The notes beneath the pieces were generated by a model that saw only the letters and a program-made list of their open reading frames with translations, did no database searches and was not told where the DNA came from. A stretch of DNA of 64,000 bases from Microbacterium karelineae (GTDB lineage Bacteria > Actinomycetota > Actinomycetes > Actinomycetales > Microbacteriaceae): NCBI RefSeq assembly GCF_009745985.1, contig NZ_WFIX01000190.1, positions 434,001-498,000 on the forward strand. The letters run 5' to 3'. The position numbers were made by a program, and so were the translations under genes. This document shows, one piece after another, positions 8,255-15,105 of the stretch; positions within the stretch are counted from its first letter, which is position 1, and every line of letters starts with the position of its first letter.

Positions 8255-9085
8255 TCATCCGCGCCAGCCGCGCGAGCGCAGCGCGCCGGCCACCCGGCGA
8301 ATGAGGGCCGCGGGATCCGCGTGCAGGGCCGCCGTCACCTGGATGACGATCCAGCCCTCCGCGCGGAGGCGCTCGATCCGCTCGACGTCCTTCGCGTAGG
8401 TGGCGTGGTGCTGCGCGCCCTGGTACTCGATCGCGACCTTCCACTGCCGGTAGACGAGGTCCACGCAGCCGAGGTGCTCCCCGCGGGGATCGAAGAGATC
8501 GATGTTGAGCTCCGGCTCGGGCAGGCCCGCGCGGACGAGGCGCACGCGGCACGCGGATTCCCGGGCCGACCAGGAGTCGAGGCGGATCTCTCCGAACGCC
8601 TCTCGCAGTGTCGCGGCGCCGCGACGGCGGCCGGCCGAGAGCGCGGCGAAGAGCTGCTCCTTGGTGGCGAGCGGTGGCCGGCCGGCGTGCGGACGGCCGA
8701 CGCCCTCCCGCCACACCCGGCAGAAGCCGTCGCCGAGCGCGACGAGGTCGATGAGGTCCCAGGATCCGAGCATCGCCCATGTCGAGGCCGGTGACGCGAC
8801 CCGCAGGCCGTCCACGTGCACGACGTTCACCATCTCCGCGTGCAGGCGCCTCCCGTGGACCCCTGCCCCGCGAGGCAGCGGCAGATTGCCGAACACTCCG
8901 ACCTCGAGGGGACGCACCTCGCGCCCGAGGCCGGGCGGCAGCGGCGCGTCGAGCAGGTGCACCGCAGTCTCGTAGGCGTAGAACTCGTCGTCGCGCATCC
9001 GCGTCGCTTACGCCTGCGCGAGCCGCACCGTCTCCGCGCGGGCGCGCCGGAACGGATCCGCGACTCGGCCTCGAAAGTTATCCAC
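8255..9085 (-). pseudogene. AbiEi-like/DUF559 endonuclease-fold protein, inactivated by a nonsense codon and 5' truncation
   Basis: From ATG 8998 a 247-residue frame encodes the C-terminal Vsr-like DUF559 domain, with CVDLVYRQWKVAIEYQGAQH followed by IERLRAEGWIVIQVTAAL. Proteins of this type normally start some 70 residues earlier. That missing stretch is present in the same frame but interrupted: FRGRVADPFRRARAETVRLA, then QA, a TAA stop at 9008-9010, then ATRMRDDEFYAYETAVHLL. The stop falls where a Tyr (TAC/TAT) would fit the family. Upstream of 9085 the sequence runs into palindromic copy 6. So this is a decayed gene, or at best a shortened product starting at 8998. Activity would have been as a solitary endonuclease-like protein of unknown role. 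Confidence 0.72.
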
Positions 9086-9092
9086 AGGCCGC

Positions 9093-9150
9093 TTCGAATG
9101 CCTCAGACTGCGACAAACCGCGGAATCTGGGGCGATCTGAGGCATTCGAA
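9093..9150. repeat. Palindromic element, copy 6 (single)
   Basis: Arms TTCGAATGCCTCAGA and TCTGAGGCATTCGAA, extended by CCGC/GCGG on the two sides. It lies at the truncated 5' end of the DUF559 pseudogene and 12 bases before the -35-like box of the deglycosidase operon. It may insulate that operon. Confidence 0.88.
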
Positions 9151-9162
9151 GCGGGGTGGTCA

Positions 9163-9192
9163 TTGACTTTCGTCGAAATCAGACGTTAGAGT
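9163..9192 (+). promoter_or_regulatory. Candidate promoter of the beta1-alpha1-alpha2-beta2 operon
   Basis: TTGACT at 9163-9168 and TAGAGT at 9187-9192 are 18 bases apart, close to the housekeeping sigma consensus. A start near 9199 would leave a leader of about 25 bases ending in the strong site GAGGAGGT before GTG 9225. It is the only AT-rich stretch between copy 6 and the gene. The -10 match is 4 of 6, so this is a prediction. Confidence 0.5.
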
Positions 9193-9224
9193 GTGTGAAA
9201 GCAACTAAGGACGAGGAGGTCCCG

Positions 9225-9620
9225 GTGATTCCCGACCGCATCATCGAGCAGGACACGCTGCGAAGCGACGGTTCCCGCGCATCCGTGGAGGTGCGCATCC
9301 CCTGGTATCGCGCGCTGCCCGCATCCTGCATCGCCGGGGCCGCGCTCACGATCGACGGCGTCGCGGCGCCCGTCGAGACGCTCCGGTGGGAGATGAACGG
9401 ACGCACGTTCTCCTTCGCCGACATGGTCGACGACACGGACGAGTGGTGGTTCCCCGTCGACTCGGCCGTGCTCTCGGGGGATCTCGAGATCGACCCGGCC
9501 GCCGATCACGAGGTGTCCGTCGACCTCACGCTCTACATCCCGTACATCGTCATCGGCGACGACGAGGTGCTCCACATCGAAGAGCGCGACTCCAAGACCA
9601 TGAAGGCGGTGACCGCATGA
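9225..9620 (+). CDS. C-glycoside deglycosidase beta subunit 1 (DUF6379-like)
   Basis: 131 residues from GTG 9225, chosen because GAGGAGGT lies just upstream. The small beta-sandwich sequence matches the beta-subunit family of C-glycoside deglycosidases (CarC-like): EVRIPWYRALPASCI near residues 21-35, then a central Trp-rich EWWFPVDSAV stretch and LTLYIPYIVIG near the end. In characterised enzymes this subunit forms a heterodimer-based complex with the TIM-barrel alpha subunit and completes its active site. Its stop overlaps the start of the alpha gene (ATGA at 9617), as expected for equal synthesis. No signal peptide is present. The substrate cannot be read from the sequence. Confidence 0.82.
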   Translation: MIPDRIIEQDTLRSDGSRASVEVRIPWYRALPASCIAGAALTIDGVAAPVETLRWEMNGRTFSFADMVDDTDEWWFPVDSAVLSGDLEIDPAADHEVSVDLTLYIPYIVIGDDEVLHIEERDSKTMKAVTA

Positions 9621-10726
9621 CCGCGCAGCTCGGCACGCCCGTCCAGGGCGTCACGCTCTACAGCTTCACCCGCGCCTTCCACGGGCGCGAGTACGACCTC
9701 GAGGGCCTCATCCGCAAGGTCGCGGCCGACGGCTACGGCCCCGGCCTGGAGGTGATCGGATTCTCGAGCCTGCGGGGCTTCCCCGACGTCGACGACCGCT
9801 TCGCCGGCTGGTTCCGCGACCTCGTCGCCGAGGTCGACCTCGTGCCGACGTCGCTCGCGATCAACGCCGACATCGGGATCCACCGCAACCGCCTGCTGAA
9901 CCAGGATGAGCTGATCGAGTACATGCGGCGCCAGATCGAGGCCGCCGCACGCCTCGGCTTCCCCGTTGCGCGCGTGCAGATCTCGCTCACGCCCGACTCG
10001 ATGGAGCAGCTCGTGCCCGTCGCCGAGCGCTACGGCGTCGCCCTCGCACTCGAGGTGCACGCCGATCAGTACGCGTCGCACCCGCGGATCCTCGCGCTGC
10101 GCGACCGCTATGAGAAGGTCGGATCCCCGCTCCTCGGCTTCACGATGGACTGGGGCGCGACCGTGTCGGGCTTCGCGCCGTCGCTCATCGAGGCCTACCG
10201 GCGCCGCGGCGCGGGCGAGGAGCTCCTCGCCGCCGTCTCCGAGCTGTGGGCCGAGTTCCACACGCAGGGCCCGCCCGCCGACCAGGCCGAGCACGGCGAG
10301 CGCTTCGGCCGCTTCATCGGGCTCGCCGCCCAGCACGGCCGCCCCGACCTCGGCATCGATTTCGGGATCAACGGCACGGGCCTGTTCGGCCCGGCACCCG
10401 TCGACGACTGGCTCGAGATCATGCCCTGGATCCGCCACGTGCACGCGAAGTTCTTCGGCATCGACGAGAACGGCGAGGAGCCGTCTGTGCCCGTGCGCGA
10501 CCTCACCGATCTGTTGGTCGAGAACGGGTACTCGGGTGCCGTCTCGAGCGAGTACGAGGGATGGCACTGGAATCACTGGCAGAGCCCGTTCGACATCGTC
10601 CGCGGTGAGCAGGTGCTGCAGCGCTCGGCCGCCGAGGCTGCGGGATCCCGCATGATCACGGACGCCGCCGAGGCGCGCGCCGTGCTCGCGGCCCACCACG
10701 CGGCCGCGCAGGCGGTGGCCCGATGA
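9617..10726 (+). CDS. C-glycoside deglycosidase alpha subunit 1 (TIM barrel)
   Basis: 369 residues, ATGA-coupled to beta subunit 1. The xylose-isomerase-like TIM barrel keeps the metal-ligand set: Glu 146 in LEVHAD (with His 148), Asp 178 in TMDWGA, His 274/276 in HVHAKFFGI and Glu 312 in SSEYEG. These correspond to the Mn-binding residues and nearby catalytic His of described C-glycoside deglycosidases. It is more diverged from alpha 2 than alpha 2 is from the truncated copy at base 2, and its C-terminal tail (about 30 residues, Ala-rich) is longer. Proposed role: base-assisted elimination that cleaves the aglycone from a 3-keto glycoside. A generic sugar epimerase is the alternative. Confidence 0.8.
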   Translation: MTAQLGTPVQGVTLYSFTRAFHGREYDLEGLIRKVAADGYGPGLEVIGFSSLRGFPDVDDRFAGWFRDLVAEVDLVPTSLAINADIGIHRNRLLNQDELIEYMRRQIEAAARLGFPVARVQISLTPDSMEQLVPVAERYGVALALEVHADQYASHPRILALRDRYEKVGSPLLGFTMDWGATVSGFAPSLIEAYRRRGAGEELLAAVSELWAEFHTQGPPADQAEHGERFGRFIGLAAQHGRPDLGIDFGINGTGLFGPAPVDDWLEIMPWIRHVHAKFFGIDENGEEPSVPVRDLTDLLVENGYSGAVSSEYEGWHWNHWQSPFDIVRGEQVLQRSAAEAAGSRMITDAAEARAVLAAHHAAAQAVAR

Positions 10727-11751
10727 GCGGCGGCATCGCGGGCACGGGGATCCGGCTCGGCACGACGCTCTACTCGATGACGAGCGAGTTCGCGGCGGGG
10801 CTGTACACGCCTGAGACGCTCATCCGCGCCGTCGCCGAGAACGGCATCGGCCCCGGTGTCGAGTTCAACATCGCGCAGCTGCTGCGCACCTACCCCGATG
10901 TCGACTCCGACTTCGTCGACCTCTGGTTCCGCACGCTCGACGACTGCGGCCTCGAGCCGAGCGCCGTCGGCACGAACCTCGACATGGGGCGGCGCAGGGA
11001 ACGCGACATGACGCCGGAGGAGGAGTATGACTTCTTCGCCCGGCAGCTGAAGACCGCCCATACGCTCGGATTCAGGAAGATCGTGATCCGCTCGGCCGGC
11101 CGCGAGCTGCTGCGCAGCCTGCTGCCCCTCGCCGAGAAGTACGATCAGGTGCTCGGCTACGAGATCCACGCGCCCGTCGGCCCCAACGATCCGAAGATCG
11201 TCGAGATCCGCGAGCTGTACGACGACCTCGGATCCGACCGCCTCGGTTTCACGGCCGACTTCTCGTCGACCATGCACAGCCTGTCGCCGACGCTGCTGCG
11301 CACGCTCGGGCAGATGGGCATGGACGAGCGCCACTTCCCCGTGATGGAGGAGATCTGGCGCGAGCCGACGCCCATGCACGTGCGCAACCAGAAGTTCGAG
11401 GAGCATCTGATCCGCGAGGGCGTGGATCCGCTGCGATTCGGGCCGTTCACGCGTCTGGCCTTCAACATGCATGGTCTCGTGGCGCCGGAGGAGTGGCTCG
11501 ACATCATGCCGCAGATCTTCCACGTGCACGCGAAGTTCTACGACATCGGCCCCGACGGCGAGGAGCCCGCGATGGACATCCCGCGCATCGTGCGGCAGTT
11601 CGTGGTGGGCGGGTACGAGGGGTTCCTCTCGAGCGAGTGGGAGGGGCACGCGTTCTCGGATCTCGGCGAGGCGGATCCCATCGACCTCGTGCAGAAGCAG
11701 CACGCGCTCATGCGCCGAGCGATCGAGGAGACCGCCGCTCAGGCGGCGTAG
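10723..11751 (+). CDS. C-glycoside deglycosidase alpha subunit 2 (TIM barrel)
   Basis: 342 residues, start overlapping the stop of alpha 1 (ATGA). The metal site is Glu 147 (YEIHAP, with His 149), Asp 179 (TADFSS), His 267/269 (HVHAKFYDI) and Glu 305 (SSEWEGHAF). It is close to the partial gene at 2-601 across its whole visible length, so those two are recent paralogues. A beta gene follows 11 bases later, giving the mirror order beta1-alpha1-alpha2-beta2 in one operon. Role as for alpha 1, presumably with different aglycone or sugar preference. Confidence 0.83.
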   Translation: MSGGIAGTGIRLGTTLYSMTSEFAAGLYTPETLIRAVAENGIGPGVEFNIAQLLRTYPDVDSDFVDLWFRTLDDCGLEPSAVGTNLDMGRRRERDMTPEEEYDFFARQLKTAHTLGFRKIVIRSAGRELLRSLLPLAEKYDQVLGYEIHAPVGPNDPKIVEIRELYDDLGSDRLGFTADFSSTMHSLSPTLLRTLGQMGMDERHFPVMEEIWREPTPMHVRNQKFEEHLIREGVDPLRFGPFTRLAFNMHGLVAPEEWLDIMPQIFHVHAKFYDIGPDGEEPAMDIPRIVRQFVVGGYEGFLSSEWEGHAFSDLGEADPIDLVQKQHALMRRAIEETAAQAA

Positions 11752-11762
11752 GAGGAGACGAC

Positions 11763-12179
11763 ATGGCCACCCACAACTCTCTGTTCTCCGAGAAGGACGT
11801 CCGCCGCACCGACGACGGCATCGCCGTGTCGGTGCAGATCCCCTGGTATCGCAGCCTCTGGCTCAGCGCCGTCGACGACGTCGACGTGACGGTGAACGGC
11901 GAGGCGATCCCGAAGGAGTCGCTGCGCTTCGCGCTGCAGGGGCGCTCGTACCGCGTCGCGGAGCTGCCCGACCAGTGGGACACCCTCTGGTTCGTCGCGG
12001 ATCGCCCCGACGTCGTCATCCCGCTCGACCGGGTGCCCGCGCCAGGCGAGAGCCTCACGGTCGAGGTCGTGCTGACGATGCGCCTGCTCTACATGCAGAT
12101 CGCTCCGGGCGTCGACGGCGGCCCGGGCCGCTACGTCACGAACCGGGTGCCGGTCGAGCGCGAGGTCACGCTCGCCTGA
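11763..12179 (+). CDS. C-glycoside deglycosidase beta subunit 2 (DUF6379-like)
   Basis: 138 residues with a very strong site (AGGAGGAGACGAC) before ATG. It has the family features VQIPWYRSLWLSAVDDVDVT, ESLRFALQGRSYRVAELPDQW, DTLWFVADRP and LTMRLLYMQIAP. This copy resembles the characterised beta subunits more clearly than beta 1 does. It is the last gene of the operon; the stop is 10 bases before the palindromic doublet copies 7/8. Expected to pair with alpha 2. Confidence 0.87.
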   Translation: MATHNSLFSEKDVRRTDDGIAVSVQIPWYRSLWLSAVDDVDVTVNGEAIPKESLRFALQGRSYRVAELPDQWDTLWFVADRPDVVIPLDRVPAPGESLTVEVVLTMRLLYMQIAPGVDGGPGRYVTNRVPVEREVTLA

Positions 12180-12189
12180 CGTCGCCGTC

Positions 12190-12243
12190 CGAATGCCGCA
12201 GATCGCTCCAGGAATCCATTCTTGGAGCGATCTGCGGCATTCG
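12190..12243. repeat. Palindromic element, copy 7 (left member of a doublet)
   Basis: The best-preserved hairpin of the set: CGAATGCCGCAGATCGCTCC pairs with its complement ending in GGCATTCG, with a short GAATCCATTC centre. It lies 10 bases after the stop of beta 2 and 17 bases before copy 8. A transcript would form a long stem, a plausible terminator despite lacking a strong T-run. Confidence 0.9.
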
Positions 12244-12260
12244 TCTGCCGGGCGGATCCT

Positions 12261-12316
12261 GTGAATGTCGCGAATCGCGCCGAACCGCGGATCATGGCGC
12301 AGACTGCGGCATTCGA
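12261..12316. repeat. Palindromic element, copy 8 (right member of a doublet)
   Basis: The left arm is mutated (GTGAATGTCGC) and the right arm is GCGGCATTCGA, with inner stem TCGCGCC/GGCGC intact. It ends 8 bases before the stop of the minus-strand alpha 3 gene (12325). Confidence 0.85.
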
Positions 12317-12324
12317 CGCGGGCG

Positions 12325-13308
12325 TCAGGCCCCGAGCGCCCGGCGCGCGAGTGCGAGGTGCGCGGACGTCATCTCGGCCGGATCGTCGTCGAGCCAGGCG
12401 TGCCCGCCCCACTCGCTGCAGAGGGTGCCCCTGAACGCTGTGCCGCGCAGTAGGCTCCCCACGTCTCGGATCGGCGCGCTGACGCGGCCGTCGGCGTCGT
12501 CGAGATCCCAGAACTTCAGGTGGAACGCGCCGACGAGCGGCAGCACCTCTCGCAGCTCGTCGGCCGACGAGCGCCCGAAGCGCACGATCATGTCCATCGC
12601 CAGCGCCTGGGCGGATCCGGGGATCGCGCCGCCGCGCAGCGCCTCCATGACGACACGCGGGGTCGCCGGATCCCGCCAGCCGTCGGCGAGGCGGCGCACG
12701 AGCGCGTCGTCCACGCCGGCCGAGGCCAGGGCGCGCACATAGCTCGTGGGGAGCGCCGGCATGAGCATGCTGATGTCGATGAGCAGGCGGAGGTGCGGAT
12801 CATCGAGGCGCGCGATCTCGTCGTAGTCGGCGGCGTGCGCGTCGGATCCGGGAGTCTGCGACCCCTGCGCCTCTTCGAACAGCACGAGGTCGAGCTCATG
12901 CAGGACGGGCTGCAGGCGGGCGAGGAGGGCGGGACCCGCCTGGCCGATCGGCAGGCGCGCACCCTCGGCGCCGACGCGGCTCGCCGCGCGCAGCTGCGGC
13001 AGCAGGAACGCGAGGCGCTCGTCGTCGTCGCGGCGATGCCCGTCCTCGGCCCACTCGTCGATGCTCGCGCCGACGATGCTCACGCGGGCACCCGCGTCCG
13101 CGAGGCGCTCGCGCAGGGCGTCGACCTCGTCGTCCGCGGGGGCGGGGAAGCCCCGCCATGCCTGGCCGGCCTCCACTTCGATCAGGTCGGCGATGCCGTC
13201 CGTCGCGATCGTCGCGGCGATGTCCGTCGCGCCGCGTTCGGCGCGCACGATCTGCGGGGTCCAGTTGAAGGCGCTCGCCGCGAGGCGGCCCGAGAAGGGC
13301 GCGCTCAT
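12325..13308 (-). CDS. C-glycoside deglycosidase alpha subunit 3 (diverged TIM barrel)
   Basis: 327 residues from ATG 13308, chosen because GGGGGAGG lies about 9 bases upstream although the frame stays open through the upstream beta gene. The fold signature is present but diverged: LVLFEEAQG (Glu), LLIDISMLMP (Asp), AFHLKFWDL (His) and CSEWGGHAW (Glu). The His two residues after the first Glu, seen in the other alpha copies (E-x-H), is replaced (EEAQ), so catalysis or substrate may differ. It is the last gene of a minus-strand operon, ROK regulator, beta 3, alpha 3. The apparent in-frame fusion to beta 3 is discussed under beta 3. Confidence 0.75.
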   Translation of the reverse strand: MSAPFSGRLAASAFNWTPQIVRAERGATDIAATIATDGIADLIEVEAGQAWRGFPAPADDEVDALRERLADAGARVSIVGASIDEWAEDGHRRDDDERLAFLLPQLRAASRVGAEGARLPIGQAGPALLARLQPVLHELDLVLFEEAQGSQTPGSDAHAADYDEIARLDDPHLRLLIDISMLMPALPTSYVRALASAGVDDALVRRLADGWRDPATPRVVMEALRGGAIPGSAQALAMDMIVRFGRSSADELREVLPLVGAFHLKFWDLDDADGRVSAPIRDVGSLLRGTAFRGTLCSEWGGHAWLDDDPAEMTSAHLALARRALGA

Positions 13309-13695
13309 CGGACGTCCTCCCCCGCGAAGGCGAGTTCGCATCGGGTGTCGAGGCGCGCGCTCCCGAATCGGGATCACGAGCATCTCGCCGCCCATCGGGA
13401 GGTAGGGGATCGCGAGCCGGAACGACACCGCGACATCGTGCCCGTCGTCGAGGGGCGCATCGCCGGCCACGACGACGCGGTCCTGGAGGTGCCACCACCC
13501 CGTCTCGCCGTCCGTCGCGGCGATCGTGCGGTCGCCGAGGCGGATCCGCACGCGCTGCGCGGACCCGTCGACGCTCAGCTCGAGGCCCGAGAGGCTCGAC
13601 AGCGGCAGAGATCGGATCCACGGCAGGCTCAGCCGCAGCTCGAATCCGGCGGGCGTCGTCGTCAGCGCGTCCTCGCGCAGCGCGGTGAGGGTCAT
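13305..13695 (-). CDS. C-glycoside deglycosidase beta subunit 3, 3' end frameshifted into alpha 3
   Basis: ATG 13695 lies 4 bases after the ROK stop. Family features are LRLSLPWIRSLPLSSLSGLE near residues 20-39 and FRLAIPYLPMGGEMLVIPIR near residues 93-112. As sequenced, the frame has no stop and runs on into alpha 3, giving an open frame of 456 codons. If one GC unit is added to the (GC)4 tract at 13353-13360, the frame instead ends in RARLDTRCELAFAGEDVR and a TGA at 13307-13305. That stop overlaps the alpha 3 start as ATGA, exactly like the beta 1/alpha 1 junction. So the ancestral arrangement was surely two coupled genes. The present fusion is either a real slippage mutation or a sequence error. 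Confidence 0.75.
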
Positions 13696-13699
13696 CTGC

Positions 13700-14956
13700 T
13701 CAGACCGCCGGGAAGATCGCCTCGATCGTGGGACGCCCGTCCGCGAACCAGCGCGCGAAGCTCGCGTCGAACAGCTGCTCGCGCACGAGCTCCGCGCCGC
13801 CGCGGATGGGCTCGCGGATGTCCTCGATCGACTGCTCGATCGCCAGATCGCGCGTTGCGAGGGGGAGAGATCGGTCGTAGACGCGCTGCCGCACCTCGGC
13901 GAGATACGCCTCGCCCGCCGCGGCCGCGACGGCGCCGCCGATGACGATCACGGCGGGGTTGAAGACGTTCACGAGCGTCGCGATCGCATCGCCCATCACG
14001 CGGGCCGACCTCTCCGAGAGGGCGCGCGCGAGGCCATCGCCGCGCTCGGTGGCGAGCGAGATCTGCTCGGGGGTGATCGGATCCACGTCCGACAGGGAGC
14101 TCTCCTCGCCGGCCGCGATCGCGGCGTTCGCGTCGCGCACGAGCGCCCACCCGCTCGCGACGGCCTCGAGGCAGCCGACCTTCCCGCACCGACAGCGCGT
14201 CTCGGCCCCGAGGACCGGCACGTGACCGATGTCGCCCGCCGCACCGTTCGCGCCGCGGTGCACGCGGCCGCCCGAGAGCAGGCCCGCGCCGATGCCCGAG
14301 CCGACCTTGCAGTAGATGAGGTCCTCGTCGAGGGCCTTCCGCCGGGCGCGCTCACCGTAGGTCAGGAGGTTGACGTCGTTGTCCACCCACGTGGGTGCGC
14401 CGAGGTGCTCCTGCACCCGCCCGCGCACGTCGACGTTGTTCCAGCCGGGCATGATCGGCGGCGCGACGGGGCGCCCCGAGGCGAAGTCGACCGGCCCGGG
14501 CAGGCCGACGCCCACGCCCCAGATCGGGGCGCCCTCTTCGGCCGCGAGCAGCTCGTCGACCATGGACAGGGCGACCTCGAGGGTCTCGTCGGGGCCGCGC
14601 GAGATGTCCCAGTCGCGGTGCGCCTGAGCGGTGACGTCCCCGTCGAGCCCCGTGAGACCGACGTGGATGTGCAGCGCGCCGATCGCGCACACGACGAGGC
14701 GTCCGCGCTCCGCCTGGAAGCGGAGCGTGCGCGGCGCCCGCCCGCCTGAGCTGGGTCCGAAATCGCTGTCGGCGAGGTATCCGAGGGCCGCCGCCCGCTC
14801 GATCCGCTGCGTCACGACGCCGCGGCCGAGGCCCGTCGCCTCGCCGATCTCGGGCCGCGTCGTCGCCTCTCCTGTGCGGACGAGGTTCACGATGCGCAGG
14901 AGGCTCGTGACCTCGTCGGTCTGCGCGCTGAAACGGAGGGTCGAATCGGTGGCCAT
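13700..14956 (-). CDS. ROK-family transcriptional repressor heading the beta3-alpha3 operon
   Basis: 418 residues. The N-terminal winged helix-turn-helix (about residues 15-75; ATTRPEIGEATGLGRGVVTQ) precedes a sugar-kinase-like ROK domain with VGVGLPGPVD, the GxGIGAGLL motif and the zinc-type CRCGKVGCLEAVASG. A regulator is therefore indicated, not a free kinase. ATG 14956 is preferred to an in-frame ATG at 14972 because an AGGC is nearby, though neither has a strong ribosome site. It is divergent from the Gfo/Idh/MocA gene at 15106 and only 4 bases from beta 3, so it probably controls both directions in response to a sugar or glycoside. Confidence 0.88.
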   Translation of the reverse strand: MATDSTLRFSAQTDEVTSLLRIVNLVRTGEATTRPEIGEATGLGRGVVTQRIERAAALGYLADSDFGPSSGGRAPRTLRFQAERGRLVVCAIGALHIHVGLTGLDGDVTAQAHRDWDISRGPDETLEVALSMVDELLAAEEGAPIWGVGVGLPGPVDFASGRPVAPPIMPGWNNVDVRGRVQEHLGAPTWVDNDVNLLTYGERARRKALDEDLIYCKVGSGIGAGLLSGGRVHRGANGAAGDIGHVPVLGAETRCRCGKVGCLEAVASGWALVRDANAAIAAGEESSLSDVDPITPEQISLATERGDGLARALSERSARVMGDAIATLVNVFNPAVIVIGGAVAAAAGEAYLAEVRQRVYDRSLPLATRDLAIEQSIEDIREPIRGGAELVREQLFDASFARWFADGRPTIEAIFPAV

Positions 14957-15105
14957 GCCTGATTCTGACATATCTATCGACAGGATCGACGTAAGTCTCC
15001 CGTCTGGGGGATCAGCCTCGCGCATGCGCGGGATCATCACCCCATATGACGAGATCCGTCGTCCCTCAGCCAGGATGGTGCAGAAGCCGAAGGGGGCGAT
15101 GCGCG
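14957..15105. promoter_or_regulatory. Divergent control region between the ROK regulator and the dehydrogenase
   Basis: 149 bases. The AT-richest part lies near 14967-14992 and contains two TCGAC half-sites (14978-14982 and 14987-14991) spaced by four bases, which could be part of a ROK operator. A CATATGACG word is at 15042-15050. The site AAGGGGGCG at about 15089-15097 serves ATG 15106. No definite promoter hexamers can be assigned. Confidence 0.4.

Noticed and set aside
8255-8998. Intact 247-residue endonuclease
   Set aside because: Family-like sequence continues in frame above the proposed start and is interrupted by TAA, so the frame is a truncated remnant.
609-9150. Insertion sequence with terminal inverted repeats
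   Set aside because: No transposase is present between the palindromes and each copy is itself a complete hairpin rather than one end of an element.
609-12316. CRISPR array
   Set aside because: The repeats are long palindromes scattered over 12 kb at gene ends, with no regular spacers and no cas genes.
12325-13695. Deliberate beta-alpha fusion enzyme
   Set aside because: The split-gene end is recovered by one GC unit and the alpha start has its own strong ribosome site, so an evolved fusion is less likely than a slip or error.
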